A DNA stretch of 64,000 nt from Dictyobacter alpinus (GTDB taxonomy: Bacteria > Chloroflexota > Ktedonobacteria > Ktedonobacterales > Ktedonobacteraceae), in NCBI RefSeq assembly GCF_003967575.1, contig NZ_BIFT01000001.1:2480001-2544000 (forward strand). Reading direction: 5' to 3'. Position 1 is the stretch's first letter. Every line of letters starts with the position of its first letter. Both the position numbers and the translations under genes were made by a program. Below the pieces are notes generated by a model. It was not told the origin of the DNA, did no database searches, and was given only the letters and a program-made list of their open reading frames with translations. Positions 1 to 8,305 of this stretch are shown piece by piece.

Positions 1-1
1 G

Positions 2-1036
2 ATCTTAATCGGACTTGGCTTGCTCACCGTTGGTTTTGCCTTTAAAGTTTCGGCAGTACCCTTCCAGACCTGGACCCCTGATGTCTATCAGGGTGCGCCC
101 GCGCCAGTAACAGCATTCATGTCGATCGGCACCAAAGTAGCCGCGCTACTCGCATTTGTACGTGTCTTTGGCTTTGTACTCTCCTCAGTCCAGAACGACT
201 GGCTACCCGTCATCTGGACCATCGCGGTCCTGACCGTCGTAGCCGGTAACATCATGGCCATCAGCCAGAGCAACCTCAAACGTATGCTCGCCTACTCCAG
301 TGTCGCCCACGGTGGTTACCTGCTAATAGGAATTGTCATCAGCGGCCAGGCCCAACAGAACCACATCGGTGCGTCCGCCATCCTCTTCTACCTGAGCTGC
401 TACCTCTTCATGAACATTGGAGCCTTTGGCGTCATTTCCATGTTAGAGCGCAGCGACAACTCAGGTTACGAACTGGCAGACTTGCGTGGCCTCTGGTATC
501 GCCGCCCGGTCCTATCTGGTGCGCTCGCCTTCTTCCTCTTAGCGCTCGCCGGCTTCCCGCCAATGGCAGGCTTTGCCGGCAAATACTACCTGTTCTATGC
601 CGCCCTCGTCGGAGGCCATCCCGAACTCCTGGTCATCGGCATCCTGGCTAGCGTCCTTGGTATCTACTACTACCTGCGCTTCATTGCTGTCATGTTCATG
701 GAAGGTCGTGAGACCACCAGCAGCAGCATCGGCACCGTCCCGGCACCTAGAATACCAACCACGCCCCGCTCCGCCACCAGAAGCACCGGCAGCCTCTCTC
801 GGCCCCTTCCATCCGCTCGCGGTGGAACAGCCGTCGCAGAAAAGCCAGCGAACACCAAAGTAGCCACCCTACCCGTACCTGCCGCCAGCGTCCTGGAAAA
901 TGAAAACACCCACGAACTCGAAGGCTGGTCCTGGCTAGCCCTCACCATCGCAGGCCTCGGCACCCTACTCATCGGAGTCATCCTACCCTTCTGGCTCCCC
1001 CAACTCCAACAAGCCGCCCAAAGCCTGCTCAAATAA
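2..1036 (+). CDS. nuoN: NADH-quinone oxidoreductase subunit N (3' part)
   Basis: Membrane subunit N of respiratory complex I, one of the antiporter-like proton-pumping subunits. The reading frame is open to the left edge, so this is the C-terminal part only. The visible product begins in a helix with the family signature around FKVSAVPFQTWTPDVYQGAP, followed by the SNLKRMLAYSSVAHGGYL segment and several hydrophobic helices. A proline-, serine- and threonine-rich insert of roughly 65 residues (about 705-905) sits between the penultimate and last helices, where most NuoN proteins have a short loop. The last helix ends close to the C-terminus. The other nuo genes would lie upstream, outside the window. 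The family call is secure; the role of the insert is unknown. Confidence 0.93.
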   Translation: MLIGLGLLTVGFAFKVSAVPFQTWTPDVYQGAPAPVTAFMSIGTKVAALLAFVRVFGFVLSSVQNDWLPVIWTIAVLTVVAGNIMAISQSNLKRMLAYSSVAHGGYLLIGIVISGQAQQNHIGASAILFYLSCYLFMNIGAFGVISMLERSDNSGYELADLRGLWYRRPVLSGALAFFLLALAGFPPMAGFAGKYYLFYAALVGGHPELLVIGILASVLGIYYYLRFIAVMFMEGRETTSSSIGTVPAPRIPTTPRSATRSTGSLSRPLPSARGGTAVAEKPANTKVATLPVPAASVLENENTHELEGWSWLALTIAGLGTLLIGVILPFWLPQLQQAAQSLLK

Positions 1037-1052
1037 CCACCCCAAAGAAACA

Positions 1053-1081
1053 GGGGCAACCAGCACAACGCCGGTTGCCCC
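1053..1081 (+). terminator. Hairpin after nuoN
   Basis: A 9-bp perfect stem (GGGGCAACC with GGTTGCCCC) and an 11-nt loop start 17 nt after the nuoN stop. There is no U-run afterwards, so this is a terminator-like hairpin rather than a textbook one. Confidence 0.5.
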
Positions 1082-1096
1082 CTCCCCTCCCATCGT

Positions 1097-1281
1097 ACCG
1101 GCAGGGCTCGTCCCCACCACCACCGCCGTAACGGCAGGGCTCGTCCCTGCTACCAGTACACGTAAGAGATGTCCCTTAAACACGCGTTCGCAATGAAGCG
1201 AGCGTAGCAATGAGCGTCCGGATGCTGGCTTGTACATGGTCGTACGTTGGACTGGTCGCAGGGACGAGCCCTGCCGCTACC
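1097..1281. repeat. Dispersed palindromic repeat, family A, copy 1
   Basis: An intergenic element with inverted ends: CGGCAGGGCTCGTCCCTGC at 1132-1150 and GCAGGGACGAGCCCTGCCG at 1258-1276. Each end is itself a small hairpin (GCAGGG/CCCTGC). The left end is partly duplicated at 1100-1114. The internal sequence (ACACGTAAGAGATGT..., then GGTCGTACGTTGGAC near the right end) is shared with the copies near 5.6 kb, 9.0 kb and 55.0 kb. No transposase gene is present, so a MITE-like or structured RNA element is possible. Confidence 0.75.
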
Positions 1282-1367
1282 GCTTGTATGTGCCTTTTTT
1301 GTGTTATTTGGTAACGAATACACCCCTCTATTCCAGGTATGCAGTATGATGGGGTACTCTATCCTTC

Positions 1368-2177
1368 CTACTCCCATTCGTATAAGTGGAAGCGGCAATA
1401 TTCTTGGAAGCCCAGACGCTGATAGACCGCATATCCCATCATAGAGGCTCCCAGTACCCCTACGCGATATCCCCGATTACGAGCATCTTGCAGTGCCGCC
1501 AATGTGATCGCCGCCCCAACACCTTTTCGGCGTGCCTGTGGTAGCGTGAAGACAAAATAAATTCCGGCCACGCCCGCAGCCAGGAACATAGACGTTGTCG
1601 CGACCGGCTTGCCATTTAACTGCCCTAGATAATGATGCCATGCCCCCTGCTCATCAAAGCCAATCTTCCCATACATCGCCCCGACCCAATTTGTCTCAAT
1701 CTCACCCTCTCCAAATCCCGCTGCCAGTGTCTGTGTCCAGACCTGTAGCTCCTCTTCGTTGCCAACCCGTGTGATAGCCAATTCAGCAGGAAAAGAAATC
1801 TGTTCATTGATATTCAATAGATCGGCGGCCATGCCGGGTTCTTCACCACCGTCGCTGAAACCATGCGCCAGCAACCGTGTACCTAGATCCTCTGGCTGCA
1901 TCGATGGCCCAACATGCCATGTGCCTGGTACATTATATGCCTGGAACCGCCGCGCCGAAGCCACAATTGCCTCATCCGCCGTCTCCGCCGTCAACCGTGC
2001 CCGCACCACACAATTATGATAGCCGATAGGAGCGCCACCAATCGTCCATTGAACCTCCTCGTCAGAGCGTTCTTCGCCGCCGCCCAGCCTACCCAATGTC
2101 AGCAAAAACTCGCAGGTATTCGCCTCGATGGCTTGAATAATGGATGAATCCTCAAGGTCGTGGAATGGCTGAAGCAT
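1368..2177 (-). CDS. GNAT family N-acetyltransferase
   Basis: A 269-residue protein whose C-terminal half is a GNAT acetyltransferase domain. The acetyl-CoA pyrophosphate loop is visible as PQARRKGVGAAIT, followed by the helix ALQDARNRGY and the usual closing segment YQRLGFQEY. The N-terminal half lacks those motifs and may be a degenerate second GNAT unit, as in two-domain members. The start at 2177 is chosen because AAGGAGGA lies just upstream; a longer in-frame start at 2216 would overlap the upstream gene and has no such site. It begins 29 nt after the alpha-hydroxyacid oxidase stop, so the two are probably co-transcribed. The substrate cannot be read from the sequence. Confidence 0.8.
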   Translation of the reverse strand: MLQPFHDLEDSSIIQAIEANTCEFLLTLGRLGGGEERSDEEVQWTIGGAPIGYHNCVVRARLTAETADEAIVASARRFQAYNVPGTWHVGPSMQPEDLGTRLLAHGFSDGGEEPGMAADLLNINEQISFPAELAITRVGNEEELQVWTQTLAAGFGEGEIETNWVGAMYGKIGFDEQGAWHHYLGQLNGKPVATTSMFLAAGVAGIYFVFTLPQARRKGVGAAITLAALQDARNRGYRVGVLGASMMGYAVYQRLGFQEYCRFHLYEWE

Positions 2178-2206
2178 AGCGTCCTCCTTCTTATGTGTTG
2201 CACCAC

Positions 2207-3235
2207 TTATGTCCATTTCACCAGAGCGCGATTAATGCTGGCAACTGTAGGACAGCCAGCCAGTTTCATGGCTCGTTCTAATTCTGTCTGTAGGATCTTC
2301 AAGACCTGCTGAACTCCCTTGGAACCATCGACGGCCAGGCCCCAGAGAATGGGACGACCTACCAGTACAGCGCGCGCACCCAGGGCTAAAGCCTTGAGCA
2401 CGTCAGTGCCACGGCGTATGCCGCCATCCATATATACTTCGCAGCGCCCACCCACGGCCTCGACAATTTCTGGCAATGCTTCAATACTTGATACCGCTCC
2501 ATCTAGCTGTCGGCCACCATGATTGGAAACGATAATCCCATCAACCCCATGTTCAAGTGCCAGCACGGCATCTTCGGCCGTCAGGATACCTTTAAGCAGG
2601 ATCGGTAAGTGCGTAATCGAGCGTAGCCAATCGATGGTTTCCCAGGTCATGGGTTCCCGTCTCAATTCTTCCTCTTCGACGCCAGTAACCATCTCTTTTA
2701 GAGCTGATAGTGGAATGCTAATAGTGTGTCGCTTACTCCGTTCTCGATTACCGAGAATGGGTAGATCTACCGTTACCACAATGGCCTGATAGCCTGCTGC
2801 TTCCGCCCTGCGTACTAATTCAGCGGCCAATTTAAGCGAATGGAAGATATACAGTTGAAACCAGAGCGGACCACTGGCCGCCTGGGCAATCTCTTCAAGG
2901 GTGCGTGTGGATTCGGTACTAGCAGTCATCAGGGTGCCAGCGGCACCAGCACCCTGGGCTGTTGCGTATTCACCTTCGGTATGACCCAGGCCATGCAATG
3001 CTGTAGGGGCAACCATAATAGGCATCTCTATCAGCTGTCCCAGCACAGTAGTACGCGTATCACAGTGGCTGACATCAACTAACATCCTTGGCCGTAGACG
3101 GATACGATTGAAATCGGTTCGATTGACTTGTAGCGTGACCTCATCATCACTACCACCGGCGTAATAATCCCAGTAAACCGGATCCATTAATTGCTTTGCC
3201 AGCGCCTCATATTCAAAAACGTTGATTGGATCCAT
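2207..3235 (-). CDS. FMN-dependent alpha-hydroxyacid oxidase/dehydrogenase (lactate/glycolate oxidase family)
   Basis: A 342-residue TIM-barrel flavoenzyme that oxidises a 2-hydroxy acid such as L-lactate or glycolate. It has the N-terminal YYAGGSDDE motif, the catalytic His and substrate-binding Arg in VSNHGGRQLDG, and the FMN-phosphate segment DGGIRRGTDVLKALALGA followed by VLVGRP. Length is close to the family norm. It lacks the long membrane-binding loop of LldD-type dehydrogenases, so a soluble oxidase is more likely, but lactate, glycolate and mandelate enzymes cannot be separated by eye. It is the first gene of a likely two-gene unit with the acetyltransferase downstream. Confidence 0.88.
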   Translation of the reverse strand: MDPINVFEYEALAKQLMDPVYWDYYAGGSDDEVTLQVNRTDFNRIRLRPRMLVDVSHCDTRTTVLGQLIEMPIMVAPTALHGLGHTEGEYATAQGAGAAGTLMTASTESTRTLEEIAQAASGPLWFQLYIFHSLKLAAELVRRAEAAGYQAIVVTVDLPILGNRERSKRHTISIPLSALKEMVTGVEEEELRREPMTWETIDWLRSITHLPILLKGILTAEDAVLALEHGVDGIIVSNHGGRQLDGAVSSIEALPEIVEAVGGRCEVYMDGGIRRGTDVLKALALGARAVLVGRPILWGLAVDGSKGVQQVLKILQTELERAMKLAGCPTVASINRALVKWT

Positions 3236-3591
3236 CCCGCCTTTATCCTCCAGTACAAATTTTAGTTGTAGAATGATGCATAAAGTCTAACATATTACCA
3301 CCAACAAACAGGCTCCACCTTTTGGGTTGCATTCCTTAATTGGTGCCCTGAACGTGAAGTATCATGCCCCATCATAGGTGACAGTGATATAATGAAAGAC
3401 ATTTAGATGTGCAAGGTGCCAGCAGTAGTTCCATACATCTGAATTCCAATCAATTTTCCGTGTACATAATCAGTGCATGGTATCTTTTTTTGTTTGCTCT
3501 CTTTGAGTAATTTCAATGCTATACAGTGCGTCTGGATCCATAAAGACAGTTGGGGGACTCCTGATACATTTTTGTGGATGAAAGGAAGGCT
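3236..3591. other. Intergenic region between divergent genes
   Basis: This 356-base stretch separates the minus-strand oxidase from the plus-strand peptidase and must hold both promoters. A TATAAT is present on the plus strand at 3388-3393, but no good -35 box lies at the right spacing. I see no open frame, repeat or stable hairpin in it. Confidence 0.5.
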
Positions 3592-5529
3592 ATGTCAAAC
3601 GTAACAACAGCTCCGTATGGTTCATGGAAGTCGCCTGTGACGACCGATCTGATCGTCGCGGAGACGATTCGCTTTGGTCTGACCGCGATCGATGGGGATG
3701 ATATTTATTGGATTGAGGGACGTCCATCGGAAGGTGGTCGGAATGTGATTGTGCGCCGTTCAGCTGACGGTACTTTAACAGACATGAATCCTCAGCCATT
3801 TAATGCTCGTACACGGGTCCATGAATATGGCGGTGGTGACTATGCTGTCAACCAGGGCACGGTCTATTTCTCAAACTTTGCGGATCAGCGTCTCTATCGT
3901 CTGGTTCCTGGCTCGGATCCTGTGGCTATGACTCCCGCCGTTGATCGTCGTTACGCGGACATGATCGTGGATCAGCAGCGTCAGCGCTTGATTTGTGTGT
4001 GTGAAGATCATACCAATGTCGATCGTGAGGCGGTCAATCTGCTGGTAAGTATTCCTCTCGATGGGGATGTCAACGAAGGCGTGCAGATCTTGCAGGCCGG
4101 CAATGATTTTTATTCGACGCCACGCTTGAATCCTGATGGTTCGCGCCTATGCTGGCTTACCTGGAATCATCCCAATATGCCCTGGGATGGCTGTGAGCTC
4201 TGGGTTGCCGACCTGGATGAATCGGGCTTCATCGGTAGCGCCCAGCGTGTAGCCGGGGGTCCTGAGGAGTCTATCTTCCAGCCTTCCTGGTCTCCTGATG
4301 GCACCTTATATTTCGTCTCTGATCGCACCAACTGGTGGAATCTCTATCGTCTGGTGGATAATCAGGTTGAGGCTGTATGCCCCAAAGAGGCCGAGTTTGG
4401 ACTACCTCAGTGGGTCTTTGGGATGTCCACCTACTCCTTTGTCTCAGCCGAGCGCATCATTTGCTGGTATGCAGGTCCCTCTGAGTCTGGTCTGGCCTAT
4501 ATCGATACCAGGACCAATACCCTGACGCCGATCTCTATTCCATTTTCTTCGGCGACCAGTATTCAAGCCAATGAGCGCCAGATCTTATTCCTGGCGACCT
4601 CTCCAACCTCTTCTGGTTCACTGGTACGCCTGGATCTTCCCTCGGGTCAGGTCGAGATTCTGCGTCGCAGCCAGAACGCGGTCATCGATACCGGCTATAT
4701 CTCAGATGCCGAGTTGATTGAGTTCCCCACGGAACATGATGTAACCGCTTATGCCTATTATTATGCGCCGAAAAACATTGATTTCTCCGCCCCCCAGGAC
4801 GAGCTACCGCCACTGCTCGTCATCAGCCATGGTGGTCCTACCAGCGCGGCCTCAAGCAAGCTAGATCTCAGCATCCAATTCTGGACCAGCCGTGGTTTCG
4901 CCGTGGTAGACGTAAATTATGGCGGCAGTAGTGGTTATGGCCGTGCCTATCGTGATCGTCTCAAAGGCCAGTGGGGTATCGTCGACGTCGATGACTGTGT
5001 CAACGCCGCCAAATACCTCGTCGAGCGCGGCCTCGTAGACGGCGAGCGTCTAACCATCCAGGGAGGCAGCGCTGGTGGCTACACCACCTTATGTGCCCTC
5101 ACCTTCCGCGACACCTTCAAAGCCGGAGCCAGCCATTTCGGAGTCAGCGACCTCAACATCTTCGCCTACGACACCCACAAATTTGAGTCTCGCTACCTCT
5201 ATGGCCTGATCGGACCCTACCCTGAGCGCAAAGACCTCTACGACGCTCGCTCAGCCATCAACCACACCGATCAACTCTCATGTCCAGTCATCTTCTTCCA
5301 GGGCCTGGAAGACAAAATCGTACCGCCTAGTCAGGCCGAACTCATGGTTGAAGCCCTACGAGCCAAAAAACTGCCCGTAGCCTACCTCGCATTTGAAGGC
5401 GAACAGCACGGCTTCCGTCGCGCTGAAAACATCAAACGCGCCCTCGAAGCCGAACTCTACTTCTACTCCAAAATCTTCGGCTTCCAACCCGCCGACACCA
5501 TCGAACCAGTCCTGATCGAAAATCTCTAA
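3592..5529 (+). CDS. S9 family peptidase (prolyl oligopeptidase / acylaminoacyl peptidase type)
   Basis: A 645-residue serine peptidase of the prolyl oligopeptidase superfamily. Residues about 1-380 form repeated WD/PD40-like beta-propeller blades (for example FQPSWSPDGTLYFVSD), which gate access to the active site. The C-terminal alpha/beta hydrolase domain carries the nucleophile in GGSAGGY, the Asp in GLEDKIVPP and the His in GEQHGF. There is no signal peptide, so it is likely cytoplasmic and acts on short peptides. The start at 3592 is preferred because AGGAAGG precedes it; the GTG at 3574 is in frame but has no ribosome-binding site. A strong hairpin follows the stop codon. Confidence 0.9.
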   Translation: MSNVTTAPYGSWKSPVTTDLIVAETIRFGLTAIDGDDIYWIEGRPSEGGRNVIVRRSADGTLTDMNPQPFNARTRVHEYGGGDYAVNQGTVYFSNFADQRLYRLVPGSDPVAMTPAVDRRYADMIVDQQRQRLICVCEDHTNVDREAVNLLVSIPLDGDVNEGVQILQAGNDFYSTPRLNPDGSRLCWLTWNHPNMPWDGCELWVADLDESGFIGSAQRVAGGPEESIFQPSWSPDGTLYFVSDRTNWWNLYRLVDNQVEAVCPKEAEFGLPQWVFGMSTYSFVSAERIICWYAGPSESGLAYIDTRTNTLTPISIPFSSATSIQANERQILFLATSPTSSGSLVRLDLPSGQVEILRRSQNAVIDTGYISDAELIEFPTEHDVTAYAYYYAPKNIDFSAPQDELPPLLVISHGGPTSAASSKLDLSIQFWTSRGFAVVDVNYGGSSGYGRAYRDRLKGQWGIVDVDDCVNAAKYLVERGLVDGERLTIQGGSAGGYTTLCALTFRDTFKAGASHFGVSDLNIFAYDTHKFESRYLYGLIGPYPERKDLYDARSAINHTDQLSCPVIFFQGLEDKIVPPSQAELMVEALRAKKLPVAYLAFEGEQHGFRRAENIKRALEAELYFYSKIFGFQPADTIEPVLIENL

Positions 5530-5536
5530 TCACAAA

Positions 5537-5572
5537 AACCACCCCCCCAACGGGATTTGTTGGGGGGTGGTT
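5537..5572 (+). terminator. Hairpin terminator after S9 peptidase
   Basis: A G+C-rich stem of about 14 bp (AACCACCCCCCCAAC with GTTGGGGGGTGGTT) begins 8 nt after the stop codon. The U-run is very short. Confidence 0.65.
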
Positions 5573-5593
5573 CACCTCGCATCACGATTCGTA

Positions 5594-5738
5594 TCGGCAG
5601 GGCTTGTCCCTGCTACCGGTACACGTATGATATGCTGCTCAAACACGTATCCTGACGCTGATAGATTCAAGTACATCCAGCCTCTGGATTGGACATGGTC
5701 GTACGTTGGACGGGGCGCAGGGACAAGCCCTGCCGCTA
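5594..5738. repeat. Dispersed palindromic repeat, family A, copy 2
   Basis: Inverted ends CGGCAGGGCTTGTCCCTGC (5595-5613) and GCAGGGACAAGCCCTGCCG (5717-5735) enclose about 105 bases. The internal blocks ACACGTATGATATGC, CTCAAACACGTA and CATGGTCGTACGTTGGAC match copy 1. It lies between the S9 peptidase terminator and the end of the convergent TcmP-like gene. Confidence 0.8.
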
Positions 5739-5815
5739 CTGTGAATATTTGTCTTTTTGCGTTTTTTGCATCGATAACGTAAGCATAAGATCATAAGAAG
5801 CCTACGCCACTCGTG

Positions 5816-7096
5816 TTATCGCCAGATAAGTGTATCTTCGTTACCGGGTACACGTGTCCCATTGTCTCCATTGGCCTGTCTCCAGGCGCACCGAACTTCT
5901 TGCCGGGCGATTAGTTGCAGCATACATTGATCGTATTCTTGTTGCGTAAAGTGTCCAAAGTTATTGAGCAATAGTTGCTGGCGTAGATCGGGCCAGCGGC
6001 GGATCCGTAGTGCTATGCCTTGCTGTGGTATCTCCCGACTCAGTTGCAGTAGATCTTCATCTCGATGCTTCTGCTCCTGTTGCGCAAACCATTCTTCACT
6101 GAGTACGCCTTGATAGCTTTGCTGATAGGTGTTGCGCCTGTAATGACAGAGGGCATCATTCATAATCAACAGGCTTTCTGGTCGCCTGGTGGCATAGATA
6201 AGGGTGTAGGGCAGGGATGTAATGCTGGCCGGACCACTCTGGACCGGCAGATCGATGGCCTGTGGGGACCAGAGGAAGTGTCTCCTCATTGAGGTGATAA
6301 ATAGTTTCAAAAAGCCTTTATTGACCTCGTCCCCTTGCTTGGAGGCCAGTGTTTTCCAGCGATCACTACGTAGCAGGGCGGTCAGTGCCTGCGCCTGTCC
6401 GACTTTACTATGGGCTTCCTGGAGGCGTAGCTCGATCTGCTTATGGGCGATTAAAAAGAAGAGTTCGGTTGGCGCGGTCCGCTTATAGAGTGGTAACAGG
6501 TCTTCATAGCTGAAGATCGCCGCACCGAGTGGATCCAAGAGGAAGATGGCCGGTGCTTGCTCTAGCTCTGTTAATAATGTGGGAGCACTTTCAAGCCAGC
6601 TACTCGCCAGAATGCCGCCTTCTTTTGGCCAGGATAATGCTTGCTCGCTGGCCTTCTTGGCTTCTTTCACTGCACGTCGTGGACCACTTCCGGCCGTTAA
6701 TAACAGGCTCTGTAACGCGATAGGACGGCTCTCCTGGGCGAGGGACTGGGCCAGTGCAGTGATTGGCTGTAAGGCAGCAGGTACCGCCGCTGTCGCGCTC
6801 TTCTGGCGTTTCTTGCCTTTGGTACTATCCGTTTCGGTTGGCATGGATGGAACATGCAGGCTTTTAGGTGTATAGCCGCCTAAGGCGTCGATCCAATAGC
6901 AGCGCCGAAAGATACGCATCGCACCTAGCGACCGGCAATAGTCCGCCACATATGCATCTAAGAGCCAGTGACGCAGCAACGACAAAATGGCGCGGTCGGT
7001 AAGGCGGCGTATGCTGCGTGTTGCAGCGACCTGCCCATTCTCCACTGCGCCTGTTTGTGTGCCATTATATTCATCCGGGTGTGTCCATAGTTCCAT
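5816..7096 (-). CDS. TcmP-like protein (three-Cys-motif partner family, divergent)
   Basis: A 426-residue protein with no obvious membrane segment. Two stretches resemble three-Cys-motif partner (TcmP) proteins: a segment reading APAIFLLDPLGAAIFSYEDL followed by a hydrophobic strand near residues 185-215, and an LPYTLIYATRRPESLLIMND segment near residues 305-325, where TcmP proteins read like 'YyLiFaTrhp...imkd'. The glycine-rich N-terminal motif of typical TcmP proteins is weak here (YWIDALGGY). A lysine/alanine-rich linker lies near residues 92-110. No three-Cys-motif protein is adjacent. The ATG lacks a clear Shine-Dalgarno site, so the start is uncertain. The family call is by motif resemblance only. 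Confidence 0.5.
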   Translation of the reverse strand: MELWTHPDEYNGTQTGAVENGQVAATRSIRRLTDRAILSLLRHWLLDAYVADYCRSLGAMRIFRRCYWIDALGGYTPKSLHVPSMPTETDSTKGKKRQKSATAAVPAALQPITALAQSLAQESRPIALQSLLLTAGSGPRRAVKEAKKASEQALSWPKEGGILASSWLESAPTLLTELEQAPAIFLLDPLGAAIFSYEDLLPLYKRTAPTELFFLIAHKQIELRLQEAHSKVGQAQALTALLRSDRWKTLASKQGDEVNKGFLKLFITSMRRHFLWSPQAIDLPVQSGPASITSLPYTLIYATRRPESLLIMNDALCHYRRNTYQQSYQGVLSEEWFAQQEQKHRDEDLLQLSREIPQQGIALRIRRWPDLRQQLLLNNFGHFTQQEYDQCMLQLIARQEVRCAWRQANGDNGTRVPGNEDTLIWR

Positions 7097-7176
7097 CTTG
7101 TGCGTATTTTATCACAAAGAGGTATATTTTTTCGCGTCCTCCCTGATCGCTACGAGTTCAGCCATGCACGCTTGCC

Positions 7177-7205
7177 TTGACAGAGCATTCTGTATGTGAT
7201 AAATT
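7177..7205 (+). promoter_or_regulatory. Sigma-70-type promoter of the mhqO-mhqD pair
   Basis: TTGACA at 7177-7182, a 17-bp spacer and TAAATT at 7200-7205. The leader to the proposed TTG start of the dioxygenase gene is about 90 nt. Confidence 0.6.
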
Positions 7206-7210
7206 ATCAC
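7196..7210. promoter_or_regulatory. Palindromic operator overlapping the -10 box
   Basis: GTGATAA-A-TTATCAC is a perfect 7-bp inverted repeat around one central base. It covers the -10 hexamer, so a bound dimeric repressor would block RNA polymerase. MarR/DUF24-type regulators control homologous quinone-response genes in Bacillus; no such regulator gene is adjacent here. Confidence 0.5.
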
Positions 7211-7304
7211 TAACAAAATAAAAGTAACTATTATGATGATAGTGAAGATATAAACAGAGACGGAACCATTCGAGATGGGGGCGCTTGCCCTGAGGAGAAA
7301 AACA

Positions 7305-8264
7305 TTGGAAAATCAAGTTCTTGGTATTCATCACGTGACTGCTATCACCGATGAGCCGCAGCGAAACGTCGATTTTTATGCAGGAATTTTAGGCTTGCGC
7401 TTCGTGAAGAGGACCGTAAACTTTGATGCCCCTGATACCTATCATTTCTATTATGGGGATGAACTTGGACGCCCTGGCACCATCCTGACCTTCTTTTCAT
7501 GGCCTGGCTATCCTAAGGGTCGCCGTGGTACAGGTCAGGTATCCGCCATCGCTTTCTCGATTCCTGAGTCTGCGCTGGCATACTGGCAGGATCGCTTATC
7601 GCGCAACGGTGTCTCGGTTGAGGGACCCATTCCGCGCTTCGATGATCAAGTGCTGCTTTTCCAGGATCCTGATGGTTTGTCGCTGGAGTTAATTGCCCAT
7701 CGTGATGGTGAGGCTGGCACTCCCTGGGCTGAAGGTCCAATTCCTGTCGAATATGCTACGCGTGGCTTCCATAGTGTCACCCTTTCGGTGGCTTATGCTG
7801 AGACGACCACCAAAGTATTGACCAATGTACTGGGTTTCCACGAAGTTGGACAACTGGGTAATCGCCGCCGTTACCAGGTTGGGGAGTCTGGTCCCGCCAC
7901 CCTGGTTGATGTGTTGGATCTGCCCAATGAGCGCCGTGGTCAGGAGGCCGTTGGCTCCGTTCACCATGTCGCCTGGCGTACTGCGACCGATGAAAATCAA
8001 GTCGCCTGGCGTGAGCGTATCGCTGAAGTTGGCTTGCGTGTTACCGAGATTCTGGATCGTAACTACTTCCATTCGATCTACTTCCGTGAGCCCAGTGGTG
8101 TCTTGTTTGAGATCGCGACCGACCAGCCAGGTTTCGCCGTTGATGAAGATCCTGCCGAACTGGGCACGCACCTGAAGTTGCCCGAATGGTTTGAGTCTCG
8201 ACGCGCTGAGCTTGAGCGTGTACTACCACCAATCACCATTCCAACATCCGAACAAAACAAGTAA
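7305..8264 (+). CDS. mhqO: Ring-cleaving dioxygenase / glyoxalase-fold protein (MhqO-like)
   Basis: A 319-residue protein with two vicinal-oxygen-chelate domains. The first begins IHHVTAITDEPQRNVDFYAG, and the second begins near residue 150 with GFHSVTLSV. The metal ligands expected for the fold are visible as His in HHVT, His in VHHVAWR and Glu in LFEIATD. Relatives (Bacillus MhqO/YdfO) are thiol-stress proteins induced by quinones and are thought to open aromatic rings. The TTG start at 7305 is chosen because GAGGAG sits 7 nt upstream; an ATG at 7275 is in frame but has no ribosome-binding site. The esterase gene follows 41 nt downstream, matching the mhqO/mhqD pairing. Confidence 0.82.
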   Translation: MENQVLGIHHVTAITDEPQRNVDFYAGILGLRFVKRTVNFDAPDTYHFYYGDELGRPGTILTFFSWPGYPKGRRGTGQVSAIAFSIPESALAYWQDRLSRNGVSVEGPIPRFDDQVLLFQDPDGLSLELIAHRDGEAGTPWAEGPIPVEYATRGFHSVTLSVAYAETTTKVLTNVLGFHEVGQLGNRRRYQVGESGPATLVDVLDLPNERRGQEAVGSVHHVAWRTATDENQVAWRERIAEVGLRVTEILDRNYFHSIYFREPSGVLFEIATDQPGFAVDEDPAELGTHLKLPEWFESRRAELERVLPPITIPTSEQNK

Positions 8265-8305
8265 GTAAGCAAGCAAGAACCTGAAAAGGTAAGGAATATA
8301 GACAC

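Noticed and set aside
670..1068. Minus-strand open frame over the nuoN end
   Set aside because: It is antisense to nuoN, mirrors its codon pattern, and has no ribosome-binding site or recognisable domain.
1247..1444. Small open frame at the right end of repeat copy 1
   Set aside because: It is formed by repeat sequence and the antisense end of the acetyltransferase gene.
2178..2216. Longer start for the GNAT acetyltransferase
   Set aside because: It overlaps the oxidase gene and has no ribosome-binding site; AAGGAGGA supports the start at 2177.
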